Origin: Bactericera cockerelli
Taxonomy: Eukaryota > Arthropoda > Insecta > Hemiptera > Triozidae
DNA: 64,000 nt
Assembly: GCA_024516035.1 (NCBI GenBank)
Contig: CM044964.1
Location: 11,449,914 to 11,513,913, forward strand
Reading direction: 5' to 3'
In this document: positions 22,401 through 29,286 of the stretch, piece after piece
How positions within the stretch are numbered: position 1 is the first letter of the stretch
Layout of the letters: every line of letters starts with the position of its first letter
Notes under the pieces: generated by a model
What the model was told of the DNA's origin: nothing
The model's input: the letters and a program-made list of their open reading frames with translations, nothing else
Databases searched by the model: none
Translations under genes and position numbers: made by a program

Positions 22401-25400
22401 AGAAACTTATTCATATGGGGTCACAAACTGAAATTAATGAGGAAAAATTCATGCACTGGGTTCGATTGTTGTGATGGGTTGAAACTCTGCTTGAGGGCGC
22501 GTGTCTCGCTTAGCCTAACTTAAATCCCGTTTCATCATGTGAGCCTTAATGAGGATGTTGACTTAGCTTAACTTAAATCCTGTTTCATCATGTGAGCCTT
22601 AAAGAGGATGTTGACTTGGCATAACTTAAATCCTGTTTCATAATGTGGGCCTTAATGAGGATGTTGACTTAGCTTAACTTAAATCCTGTTTCATATTGTG
22701 AGCCCTAATGAGGATGTTGCATGAAGGGTAGTCTACACGAGCTCGCAAAGACTTACCAGTTTGCCCGTCTTCCTGCGTCCGATGGGGATGGCGTAGTACG
22801 TCTCGTACCACTGGCGGAATGGAGTGGCGTCAATCACCACGATGGCGTTCTTCACCAGGGTCTTGGTTCGCACCAGCTCGTTGTTGCTGGCGTTGTACAC
22901 CACATCGATGATACGCGTCTTCCTGGTGCAGCCTGGTCAACAGCCAATCAAATTTTTTTTTTTTTAATATAATTTTAAATTTGTTTTTTTTTGTAACAAA
23001 AATGGGTTAAATCCGGAAGTTTGTGTAAATAATAATAAAAAAAATACCATGCGTGTTGAGAACCACACCAGTTAAACCAATCAAAACAATTACCAAACTT
23101 TGTACCTTGATCGATGAGGCAGCGGACTTGTAACCTGGAGGTCGGTGTTTCAAGTCCCGTCATCAGAGTAGACGTAGTATACCGAGTTAACACAAGGTTT
23201 CAGTTTTCGAACCTCTGACCTCTGAATTTCACTGAAAAGAAGTTTTGGTCCAACCTAGGCTGGGTGAAGTTCACGTGGGTAGCTGGTAATATTCCCAGCA
23301 AATGGAAGGTTAAAACCCCCCCTCTCAATAAACCAAATCAGGATGTTTTCAACAAATAAAATCAACTGGTCACAATGGATCTTATTAGGTTTCAGTGTTA
23401 ATAAGTATATGAAGATTTCACTGAAACCCTGCAAGCAAGTCAGATTTCTTTTTGCATTGGTAGGCAAAGCTATTCATTACAAAGCCAATTAGATTAGATA
23501 ATAATAACATGTACTTAGAACAGCAAACAGTCAGAACGTTAGAGGTGAAATAGTTTTGAGCATTCATCAACCAAAAAGCATTAAACCTCACAGTAAAGCC
23601 CCTGAGAGCTCTACTGTTTTGGTTCAATACTCATCAGATTTACAGTTTAGTCATCATTCTGTTAGCAAGTTAGCATCCAAGTAGAGTTTTCAAAATTAAG
23701 TTGGGGCAATGGACTTTCAACTGTTGAGATTTTATCATCTCAAAACAAAACGAAAAGAATAGAAGGAAGCCAGTCCACCAACAAAAAGAATGGTGAAAAC
23801 CAAAGAAGCCAAAAACTAAATTATTATATCCTTTTAGGCAAAAAGACTGACCAAGAAAAAAGACATAACAGTTTTCAATATCATTGAATGGGTGATTAGA
23901 AGGACAGGGAATGTCAAAGTCATGGGTATCCTTTTAGGATTATTATATCCTTTTAGGCAAAAAGACTGACTAAGATAAAAGACCTAACAGTTTTCAATAT
24001 CATTGAATGGGTGATTAGAAGGACAGGGAATGTAAAACATGGGTAAACCCCGTTAATTTACTTTGACTGCAAAATAATAATTGACTGCATAATAGAAGAA
24101 ATGCACAGGTTCTTCCACTCTCTTAATGCTGAAAATAAATAAATTAAAGAATAACACTAGGGGTATTTTCCCTCGTCCCGATTATAGAATATTCCATATT
24201 ATTCTACAATTTTTGTGTGATTTTAATGGTTACCTTCTCACCCATTCAGTCAGAACCAACATTTATTTCAATATCACCTATTCTTCAGACTACCATTATG
24301 TTTTACTAACAGAAATTGAGCATTCTCAGAGCATCAAAATGTAAACACTGACACTTCATTATGTGGAGAAGGTATGCAATATTAGATTTTCATCATTGAA
24401 AAGTCTCTTTCTGAATAATAAGTGGACTTCAGCATCAGAGATAAATGCAAAAAGATTATCATTGCTAGATATAATTACATAGTAAAGAGCATTTTCAGAG
24501 CATAAATGTAAACACAGACACTTCATAATGTGGAGAAGGTATGCAATGTATGTTCTTTCATCATTAAATAGCTCTAGCTTTTGACAACAAAAAAAAAACC
24601 AAGAGAATGTACATAAAAAATGTGTCAACTTCTAATTTTCTATGGACTGGTTACATTAGTCAAACGTAACCTACCTACCTTATGATATTTTGTAAAAAAT
24701 AAAATTAATACATACTCATCTGAATAGAAGAGGGCATTTTCAGAGCATAAATGTAAACACAGACACTTCATAATGTGGAGAAGGTATGCTATTTGTGTTC
24801 TTTCATCATTAAATGCCTAAGAGTAAGAAATTTAATCAATAGCACTTATCAGACCAGACAGTATAAGTTTAAGCAAAATGGTGTAAATTGATGTTACTCT
24901 AATTCAATTAAGGAATTGTAGAAATTAGAGATCAAGGAGACTCACATTATTTTCAAAAATTACCACAAATTTCTTCTTAAAAACAGACTCAAAAAAAGGC
25001 TTGGGTTTAGAAAATCAGCATTACCTTATTTTTTTTCCAATAAGGGAAAACATTAATATAATAACATAAAAAGACACAAAAATTTCAACACATGTGCAGA
25101 AACAAATTTTTGGCTATTAACATCAAATTAATGTAACACTAATTTAGACTGCTTAAACACAAGTACAGAAATAATTTCAAATCTATTTATGGTGGTTGAG
25201 ATGTGGCTGCTGGGCCCTGAATTATGTGAATTTAACATCATGTGATCAATATCAAGAAATCACAGAGCTTCAAATTGAACACATGAGCTTGAACCTAGTG
25301 GAAGGTCTTGAACTGACCATTAAAGAATCATCTCTATATATGAAACAGAAAAGGACTACCTACCTACCTATGTTTGTTTGTTTGTCCGAGTAAATTAGCC

Positions 25401-27767
25401 AAAACGATAAGAGATAACAAAAATGTCTCAGAATTGACCCCCCCAAAACCATTATCGCTTGTCCAGAAAAATTATAAAAATTTCAAAAGGCATTGCTGTC
25501 CAGCAGTACGGCCATGCCTTAGTAAATTTGAAATTTAGTCCCTTGCAAAGCACGGCAAACGGCTAGTGTCTTAATAACTCAATGCTGGTAAATAATTTAA
25601 TTTCTTCAGTTGAATACTCCCTTGGCAGAGGAATTATGATAAGGTAAAATTACTGAAAACCCTACAATTTAGAATTGGTGGGCAAAAGGAATAAAAGAAA
25701 GTGAGCAGCTGCTCTAACCATGTTTACTAAACACAGGTAAGTTCAGCACAGAGGTGAAATATACAAAACCAAAAACTTATGCTTCTTAAATTCACTGAGG
25801 TTTCTAGTTATTGTATTTATAAACCAAAGTTGCGGATCAAGTTTGAGGGACTAAGGAGTCACCTTGTTAGTAAAAAAAAAGTTGTATAAGAAACAAGCTT
25901 TCTTTTCACATGGTTCTGGAAGTCCTTTTCAATAGTTACACCCCTTGTTTGGAGATTCAAGATACATGACATTTCTAACATATCAGACAGTTGTCTACCT
26001 AAAAAACTGTCTCAGTAGCAAGATTTTCTTAAAATACTAATTAATATATTAACACAATAAATATTATTAAAACTTACATTCAGATCCCCATGAGAAATTG
26101 CCAGTGTCAATGCGGAGAGCTCTGTACTTCTTGTTACCTCCTCGGGTACGTACAGTGTGTATTCTCTTAGGTCCAAGCTGCAAAGGTAAAGAATAATGTT
26201 AATTATTTTCAGCTCTTAATTGTAATGAGAAAAACAGGACTCAAGTAAAATTCATGAATAGACTCATAGAAAGGTTGATATAAGGTAAACACAAAACCAC
26301 TAGTAAAAGATAACCTAGCAACTATTAAGAAGGACAAAAAGTTTATTTTAACACTTAAGGCTGGAAATATTTTAAGAAAAGCCAGAAAGGACCTGCTTAC
26401 AATTGAGGTTACAACTAACAGCTATAGTGCACTACAACAAGACCTGAGGGAAAGGATTATTGTACATTTAATCCTGTTTTATAATTTGGACCTTGGACAG
26501 TGAGGAGATAGTCAAGTAATAGTATGATAGTAATGCAGCAAGATTTACATTGAACACACATGATCAAATTCAAACTGGTGGCTCACTTCATAACAAAGCA
26601 TCAGTAAACTTTTCTCATGGAATTGAATAGGGTTAAGTGCATGGTTAATAATGAGCAGATAAAACCATTCAACTTTCTAAACAATCACATGGCTAATGAC
26701 AATGCTGAATCAGACTGTTAGTAACCATGCACTAAGTCCCAAGTAATTAGTTGAGATTCATTACTTGGTCCCTAAGATTATTATTAACTATCATAAATAA
26801 TAAATGCATTGTGACCCATGCAAGTTGTCCTGGGGTTGTCTAATATAAAATTTGAATGAACTTACCTGGGGTTTGCTGCTGGACGTCCTAACTCAAACTT
26901 CCTCTTCTTTCTGATGGGCTTTCTTTTGCCTCCTGTGGCACGTCTTTTATGCCAATGATCCCGGAGATACCTGGAATTAGAAACACATAATGGTTTACTG
27001 AAATTTCAACACAGATATTTTCTGTGCAATATGTGAATGGTAGAGAAATGAGATCTCAACTATATAAATATCACCAAAATGTTTTGGTTTTTTTTCCCTC
27101 TGACTCAACTTGACATAGATATAATATTCTACTAAGGCTCATGAAGGCAAATTATGATTTAAGATTTGATAAAATCAACCATGGATCTATAAACCTAGGT
27201 AGAGATGCCTGATAAGTTGAACAACTGCTTTCAATATATATGTGTTTATTATTTTGATCAACTTCCTTTGGTTACTTTTTCAGCATTACATGTCTTGCTC
27301 TGTTAAGTTAGGAGCATACTAATGTATCAGAACACTCGGGACAAGATGAATCTTTAAATTCTTTTCTTTAATGCTTTAGTCGTTTTAAATTTTACATTAA
27401 CCCTCCAACTCAAGATACTCAATTACTATCCATATGAGCAGACCTCAAACAGAAACTTCAATTTCTAAAGACCGAGAACCCATGGAAAGATGATTCTGAT
27501 TTCGAGGATTGATGGAATTTCAATTTCTTTAACGTAGTTAGAACCTACCTAGTTTAGTTCCTAACAATTGGATGGATTAGGAAAACCTACCGCCAAGAGG
27601 TCCTTAAGGAACAGCTCCATAGCTTGACACTAGTCAAAAATAGGTGGTTTATATTCTCGAATTGGTACAAGGATGGCTTTGGCTTAAATTAACTTTACAT
27701 GGTGAAACTCAACAAAGCTTATTTAGCCAGATGAAAATGGATAAAAAGGAGAGAAAAACTTACCCAT
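10294..27767 (-). CDS. RpS8: 40S ribosomal protein S8 (eS8), six exons, snoRNA host gene
   Basis: eS8 is a structural protein of the small ribosomal subunit. Minus-strand exons: 27767-27764 (ATGG), 26970-26866, 26177-26078, 22932-22757, 15888-15759, 10403-10294. Recognised segments in order: [137 protein letters not shown] and [16 protein letters not shown]. Exons 3 to 6 join in frame. Exon 2 lacks two single bases against the family: one C in the ATC-TCC-CGG-GAT region and one A in the last AAG. Total length is 625 nt instead of 627. Read literally the frame breaks, so this is either consensus error or a damaged exon. A pyrimidine stretch TTCTTCT (27797-27803, minus) could be part of a TOP start. 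Introns 3-5 hold 25 snoRNA copies. Confidence 0.93.
11288..11793 (-). pseudogene. Decayed ORF of unknown repeat family, left arm
   Basis: Minus strand reads [49 protein letters not shown], then a stop at the position used by the right arm, then [11 protein letters not shown] and further [28 protein letters not shown]. Arthropod genomes contain uncharacterised repeat proteins with a similar [22 protein letters not shown] tail, as I recall. Interrupted, non-functional. Confidence 0.5.
12016..12280 (+). mobile_element. tRNA-headed SINE in the spacer of the inverted repeat
   Basis: Head GCGCGATTAGCTCAGTGGTT (A box) and CTGGGTTTGATCCTCCGTGC (B box), then CGACAAAAATTTGTATTCTT and a body to about 12280. 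A minus-strand relative lies at 52795-52965 (same head with GAGCGCACAAATAGCTCACT). No closed acceptor stem, so not a tRNA gene. Confidence 0.7.
12283..12769 (+). pseudogene. Decayed ORF of unknown repeat family, right arm
   Basis: 86 open codons ([46 protein letters not shown]), an in-frame TAA at 12541, then an open continuation [54 protein letters not shown] and [18 protein letters not shown] to TAA at 12769-12771. The same stop exists in the left arm, so it predates the inverted duplication. Confidence 0.55.
13692..13841 (-). ncRNA. Box H/ACA snoRNA, copy 1
   Basis: Two hairpins on the minus strand. Hairpin 1 is closed by GCAC (5') and GTGC, followed by H box ATAGCA (ANANNA). Hairpin 2 is closed by CAGAAA and TTTCTG, followed by GC, ACA and three nucleotides. 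A second copy at 21642-21792 keeps the CCTCGGAATTCCATGCAA and AATCGAGTTCTCAT segments and GTGTGGCCAGTTTAAGTGC while the rest has diverged. Host intron: RPS8 intron 5. Pseudouridylation target not assigned. Confidence 0.8.
13946..14052. repeat. 37-bp tandem repeat
   Basis: Three copies of AAACTGTTTTATTTTTCTTT followed by TAGTTTTCATA with small differences. Confidence 0.85.
14151..14248 (-). ncRNA. Box C/D snoRNA, family E, copy 1 (18S guide)
   Basis: Minus strand: stem AATTTGTG/CACAAATT, C box ATGATGA, C'-like GTTGATA, D box CTGA. The guide before D is GGAATTCCTCGTTG, complementary to 18S AACGAGGAAUUCC. The D+5 rule picks the G of AACG. By counting from the CACACCGCCC segment I equate it with yeast G1572, target of snR57. 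RPS8 intron 5. Confidence 0.88.
14308..14412 (-). ncRNA. Box C/D snoRNA, family A, copy 1
   Basis: Minus strand: stem TGCTTG/CAAGCA, C box AATGATGA, internal GCTGA (D'), D box CTGA after TTCCCACAGCGCT. Nearly identical to copies at 16862 and 18156. Target unknown to me. RPS8 intron 5, next to a family E copy as at 17919/18156. Confidence 0.85.
14519..14640. mobile_element. AGGGCNGAATTATAAAACAG MITE, copy 1
   Basis: Starts AGGGCAGAATTATAAAACAG and has the shared core AGTGCGCTGTGATTGGTTGA and AACTC. Its relatives at 17778, 22250, 28203 and 61911 end in AATCCTGTTTCA. Confidence 0.65.
14637..14763. mobile_element. GGGCGGAATTAATAGAC MITE, copy 6, with TTA duplication
   Basis: Complete copy with ends GGGCGGAATTAATAGACG and TATTAATTTCGCCC, flanked by TTA on both sides. 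It supports a 3-bp TNA target duplication. Confidence 0.8.
14831..14923 (-). ncRNA. Box C/D snoRNA, family D, copy 1
   Basis: Minus strand: terminal stem GAGT-GACAAT/ATTGTC-GACTC, C box ATGATGA, C'-like AATGATTA, D box CTGA preceded by AAGCCAAAAGGATT. One of six copies whose stems differ but pair. Target unknown to me. RPS8 intron 5. Confidence 0.87.
15173..15394 (-). pseudogene. Non-LTR retrotransposon C-terminal fragment
   Basis: 73-codon minus-strand ORF with [16 protein letters not shown], the C-x-C-x(5-6)-TV-x-H-x-L-x-x-CP pattern found after the RT/RNase H part of Jockey-like and related LINEs. The reverse transcriptase is absent and the ORF is short, so this is a relic. Confidence 0.55.
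15759..15888 (-). CDS. RpS8: RPS8 exon 5
   Basis: Encodes [32 protein letters not shown] and [11 protein letters not shown]. Acceptor TTTTCAG, donor CTAG/GTGAGC. In frame with exons 4 and 6. Confidence 0.95.
16500..16680. repeat. Dispersed repeat shared with 62965-63140
   Basis: From ACTCAGAGTAACTATGAAAC through CAGCGGTTCTCAACTAGGCG to GAGTTTGAACTTCGAGAAAT. The same sequence is found inverted at 62965-63140. The AGCGGTTCTCAAC start resembles hAT ends. Confidence 0.75.
16862..16968 (-). ncRNA. Box C/D snoRNA, family A, copy 2
   Basis: Minus strand stem TATGCTTG/CAAGCATA, C box AATGATGA, D' GCTGA, D box CTGA. RPS8 intron 4. Same guide segments as copy 1. Confidence 0.87.
17110..17233 (-). ncRNA. 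Box C/D snoRNA, family B, copy 1 (18S guide)
   Basis: Minus strand: strong stem CCAAGTTGT/ACAACTTGG, C box AATGATGA, C' TTGATGA, D box CTGA. The guide ATTTCACCTCTAACGTT is complementary to the conserved GUUAGAGGUGAAAU segment of 18S; D+5 falls on the first U of GUU. Shares only this guide with the copy at 23526. RPS8 intron 4. Confidence 0.87.
17388..17463 (-). ncRNA. Box C/D snoRNA, family C, copy 1
   Basis: Minus strand stem ATTTTTC/GAAAAT-like, C box ATGATGA, D box CTGA preceded by ACAACCCGTTTCTA (one extra base compared with the other copies). RPS8 intron 4; lies next to a family D copy as in three other places. Confidence 0.8.
17524..17613 (-). ncRNA. Box C/D snoRNA, family D, copy 2
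   Basis: Terminal stem GAGAC/GTCTC, C box ATGATGA, D box CTGA after AAGCCAAAAGGATT. RPS8 intron 4. Confidence 0.86.
17778..17915. mobile_element. AGGGCNGAATTATAAAACAG MITE, copy 2
   Basis: AGGGCCGAATTATAAGAGGA start and the CTGCGCTGTGATTGGTTGAA core; contains an A-run of 13. Confidence 0.55.
17919..18013 (-). ncRNA. Box C/D snoRNA, family E, copy 2 (18S guide)
   Basis: Stem TTTGTG/CACAAA, C box ATGATGA, D box CTGA with the guide GGAATTCCTCGTTG. Nearly identical to 14151-14248. RPS8 intron 4. Confidence 0.88.
18156..18259 (-). ncRNA. Box C/D snoRNA, family A, copy 3
   Basis: Stem TGCTTG/CAAGCA, C box ATGATGA, D box CTGA after CCCACAGCGCT. RPS8 intron 4. Confidence 0.86.
18419..18494 (-). 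ncRNA. Box C/D snoRNA, family C, copy 2
   Basis: Stem AATTTC/GAGATT, C box ATGATGA, D box CTGA preceded by ACAACCCGTTCTA. RPS8 intron 4. Confidence 0.85.
18593..18684 (-). ncRNA. Box C/D snoRNA, family D, copy 3
   Basis: Stem GAAGACA/TGTCTTC, different from the other copies yet fully paired. C box ATGATGA, D box CTGA. RPS8 intron 4. Confidence 0.87.
18900..18975. repeat. AGATCTAGA-rich short inverted repeats
   Basis: Repeated AGATCTAGAATCTAGATC strings, self-complementary, between two snoRNA copies. Confidence 0.6.
19021..19110 (-). ncRNA. Box C/D snoRNA, family D, copy 4
   Basis: Stem GTTGACAAT/ATTGTCAAC (9 bp), C box ATGATGA, D box CTGA after AAGCCAAAAGGATT. RPS8 intron 4. Confidence 0.88.
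19174..19246 (-). ncRNA. Box C/D snoRNA, family C, copy 3
   Basis: Stem TTTTTC/GAAAAT-like, C box ATGATGA, D box CTGA after ACAACCCGTTCTA. RPS8 intron 4. Confidence 0.85.
19411..19497 (-). ncRNA. Box C/D snoRNA, family D, copy 5
   Basis: Stem AGACAAA/TTTGTCT, C box GTGATGA, D box CTGA. A 3-nt difference lies in the A/T-rich middle. RPS8 intron 4. Confidence 0.86.
19750..19825 (-). ncRNA. Box C/D snoRNA, family C, copy 4
   Basis: Stem AATTTC/GAGATT, C box ATGATGA, D box CTGA after ACAACCCGTTCTA. RPS8 intron 4. Confidence 0.85.
19914..20004 (-). ncRNA. Box C/D snoRNA, family D, copy 6
   Basis: Stem GGGTG-CAAT/ATTG-CACCC with one bulged base, C box ATGATGA, D box CTGA after AAGCCAAAAGGATT. 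RPS8 intron 4. Confidence 0.86.
20180..20263 (-). ncRNA. Box C/D snoRNA, family E-prime, copy 1 (18S guide)
   Basis: Stem GTTTC/GAAAC, C box ATGATGA, D box CTGA with guide GGAATTCCTCGTTG as in family E, but a shorter and diverged 5' half (CAAAACAGTATTTCGCAGAC). RPS8 intron 4. Confidence 0.86.
20410..20496 (-). ncRNA. Box C/D snoRNA, family E-prime, copy 2 (18S guide)
   Basis: Stem GTGTTT/AAACAC, C box ATGATGA, D box CTGA. The guide has one change (GGAATTTCTCGTTG), which leaves a G-U pair with 18S. RPS8 intron 4. Confidence 0.84.
20605..20680 (-). mobile_element. tRNA-derived SINE head
   Basis: Minus strand CGATAAGGCGGCGGACTTGA, ATCTGGAGGTCGACTGTTCA; family of CAGTAGCTTGATCGATAAGG heads also at 21520, 23110, 41950, 53480, 61025, 63790 and 63975. 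Confidence 0.55.
20698..20786 (-). ncRNA. Box C/D snoRNA, family E-prime, copy 3 (18S guide)
   Basis: Stem GTGTTT/AAACAC, C box ATGATGA, D box CTGA, intact guide GGAATTCCTCGTTG. First snoRNA but one to be transcribed in RPS8 intron 4, after the H/ACA copy. Confidence 0.86.
21642..21792 (-). ncRNA. Box H/ACA snoRNA, copy 2
   Basis: Hairpin 1 closed by GGCAC and GTGCC, H box ATATTA, hairpin 2 closed by CCAGGAAA and GTTTCTGG, then T, ACA and three nucleotides. Both pocket regions match copy 1 while the apical loops differ. RPS8 intron 4. Confidence 0.82.
22250..22560. mobile_element. AGGGCNGAATTATAAAACAG MITE, copy 3, with nested insertion
   Basis: AGGGCTGAATTATAGAACAG start, GGTTGAAACTCTGCTTGAGG core, and an inserted repeat of the AATGCTCAAAGCATTTTCTA family at about 22318-22465. 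Confidence 0.6.
22505..22720. repeat. 53-bp tandem repeat made from a MITE end
   Basis: Four copies of TAGCTTAACTTAAATCCTGT, TTCATCATGTGAGCCTTAAT and GAGGATGTTGACT. The unit contains the MITE right end (AATCCTGTTTCA..GTGAGCC), so it arose by amplifying that end. Confidence 0.8.
22757..22932 (-). CDS. RpS8: RPS8 exon 4
   Basis: Encodes [38 protein letters not shown] and [20 protein letters not shown]. Acceptor CCAG/GC, donor CTG/GTAAGT. Confidence 0.95.
23105..23410. mobile_element. tRNA-like head and SINE body fragment
   Basis: Plus-strand head TGATCGATGAGGCAGCGGAC, TTGTAACCTGGAGGTCGGTG at 23108-23165, then a body fragment CAACCTAGGCTGGGTGAAG, GTGGGTAGCTGGTAATATTC, CCAGCAAATGGAAGG and AATCAACTGGTCACAATGG. 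Confidence 0.6.
23526..23664 (-). ncRNA. Box C/D snoRNA, family B, copy 2 (18S guide)
   Basis: Stem AACAG/CTGTT, C box ATGATGA, C'-like TTGATGA, D box CTGA after ATTTCACCTCTAACGTT. About 137 nt, long for the class. The body shares nothing with copy 1 beyond the boxes and the D guide. RPS8 intron 3. Confidence 0.78.
23825..24047. repeat. Two-copy tandem repeat of about 110 bp
   Basis: ATCCTTTTAGGCAAAAAGAC through AACAGTTTTCAATATCATTG to TAGAAGGACAGGGAATGT occurs twice. A hairpin TTTTCAATATCATTGAA is conserved. I could not place C/D or H/ACA boxes convincingly. Confidence 0.8.
24321..24402 (-). ncRNA. Box C/D snoRNA, family F, copy 1
   Basis: C box ATGATGA, D box CTGA after GTTTACATTTTGATGCT, internal CCTTCTCCACATAATGAAGT. 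Short stem CTTTTC/GAGAATG-like. RPS8 intron 3. Target unknown. Confidence 0.78.
24487..24574 (-). ncRNA. Box C/D snoRNA, family F, copy 2
   Basis: Stem GAGC-ATTT/AAAT-GCTC, C box ATGATGA, D box CTGA after GTTTACATTTATGCT. RPS8 intron 3. Confidence 0.84.
24733..24816 (-). ncRNA. Box C/D snoRNA, family F, copy 3
   Basis: Stem GGCATTT/AAATGCC, C box ATGATGA, D box CTGA. Same guide segments as copies 1 and 2, changed but paired stem. RPS8 intron 3. Confidence 0.85.
24830..26070. other. RPS8 intron 3, 5' part
   Basis: AT-rich. 25195-25330 is a diverged relative of the palindromic element at 60152-60292 (ATCATGTGATCAAT, AATCACAGAGCTTCAAATTG). No further snoRNA seen. Confidence 0.5.
26078..26177 (-). 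CDS. RpS8: RPS8 exon 3
   Basis: Encodes [33 protein letters not shown] and the first base of the following Cys codon. Acceptor TTTGCAG, donor GAAT/GTAAGT. Confidence 0.95.
26178..26865. other. RPS8 intron 2
   Basis: 688 bp of AT-rich sequence. No snoRNA boxes in a convincing arrangement. Confidence 0.5.
26866..26970 (-). CDS. RpS8: RPS8 exon 2, two single-base gaps
   Basis: Encodes [20 protein letters not shown] and [11 protein letters not shown], but GTATCTCCGGGAT should be one C longer to follow ATGG in frame, and AACCCCAG before the donor should be one A longer. The splice sites (CCAG acceptor, GTAAGT donor) are intact. As written, translation from the ATG ends after 28 codons. Confidence 0.9.
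27764..27767 (-). CDS. RpS8: RPS8 exon 1 (ATGG) and 5' end
   Basis: ATG at 27765-27767 followed by G and donor GTAAGTT. The ATGG/GT split after the start codon is the same as in vertebrate RPS8. The 5' UTR and promoter should lie just right of it, within about 27768-27900. Confidence 0.8.
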
Positions 27768-28202
27768 TATGAATGAACCCCGCACTCGACGAAACTAGAA
27801 GAACTTCATAAACATGTGGCCATGATTGTTTTGACGGAAAATCCGCGATGAGCGACGAATCTGAACAGCCCGAGTGTTCACGAACTGATTTGAACTGCCA
27901 TACATCCCGAGAGGCATTTCATTTTATAAGATTCGTTTACAAAAAGACTTTTTTGAGAAAACGACTTTCTATTACCTGAACAATTTTATACTTGGAGCTC
28001 AAAATTTTAAAGCTGTTGTTGGCACATTCAAAGCACAAGTTTATTTTAGAAATAAACCTATGACTTAAAGATTCCATGCGAGACTTTTTTGTCTCACAAA
28101 AGAATCCCTATTTTATTTGTTTCTATATAGGAACAAGTTTTTTTAATGTGTTCTGAAAGTTATGGTTTAGAACTTAAGATACCTAACTATTATTTAGTTC
28201 TT

Positions 28203-28372
28203 AGGGTCAAATTATAAAACAGGATTAGATTTGATCTAAGTGGACACTATCCCTTAACACATCCTGTAGTGGGAATTTAAACCAATCACAGCGCACAATC
28301 TGATAACCTGAATTCAATGATAGGGTACTCCTTGGATTAAATATCTAATCCTGTGTCATGATTCGGCCCTGA
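28203..28372. mobile_element. AGGGCNGAATTATAAAACAG MITE, copy 4
   Basis: AGGGTCAAATTATAAAACAG start and ATTCGGCCCT end, with ATTAGAT inverted near both ends and a CAATCACAGCGCAC core (reversed orientation of the core). Confidence 0.75.
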
Positions 28373-28379
28373 GATTCAC

Positions 28380-29280
28380 AAAATGAGACGTGATGGGGAC
28401 TGCTAAGGCATGAACGCATTACGGTAGGTATACGCGGTATCATTATAATTTAAAGTTATCTATTTACCTGGTGAAGTATCGGGAAAGATTCTTTAAAAAT
28501 ATAACATTTTGAGAACCTCACTAGACAATGGATGTGTTCGTCTACTCGAGGCCTTAAAATGGAAATTGCCATTCAAAAGAAATCACCAACACCCCTGAAA
28601 CTACATACGAATTGAACAAATTTTACTATACGTTCTATGTACCTACCTAACAAAGTACGTACAAAAAATACTACACTGGATATTTCACAGTGAATAAATA
28701 AATAAAATTTATTACAAGAAATTATAACCAAACATAAAAATACAGACTTCTTTACATTCATGAAAGTACCTAACATGGTATTAAATGGGATAATTCGGTT
28801 TTGGAAGTGTGCGTATCTGCGTACTAGTCCCTCCGCTAGAGAAGAAGCCACGCGTTCAAACTTCAAAGTATCTATCATGTTTTTCAAGTTAGGTATAACT
28901 TCCTAATGTAATTCATTTTATAATTCGTCAATTCTCTTTCTCGATGTGTAAAGTCTACAATAATGGTGCTCTGTAGAAACTATACAAGGTTCATCCATAA
29001 TCTTCTTCTTCTTTCACTTTGCCTTTTCCCAAACCTACTAGGGGTCGGCCTTGTTCAACCCTGTTCAACCCAATGCAAAGTTCCCTTATAATATACGAGT
29101 ATCACGATTGTTAGAGCTGAATTTGAAATTTTCCGTTTATTTGCGAAAAATATTTTTCAAGTCATTTTATTACTACATATTATTTTAAATACCTATGGTC
29201 AACCTTGAGATTTCATTTCAATATTTAGATCTATTTTAATTATATTAAGTTTAGTAGGTAACAATATAGTCATAGGGTTG
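28380..29280. other. Intergenic region between RPS8 and the secreted-protein gene
   Basis: AT-rich, no gene recognised. An AATAAA on the minus strand at 29136-29141 is a possible poly-A signal for the gene ending at 29287. Confidence 0.5.
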
Positions 29281-29286
29281 AACTAT

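Noticed and set aside
26700..26800. Possible additional snoRNA in RPS8 intron 2
   Set aside because: ATGATAG and CTGA are present at a suitable distance but there is no canonical C box and no closing stem.
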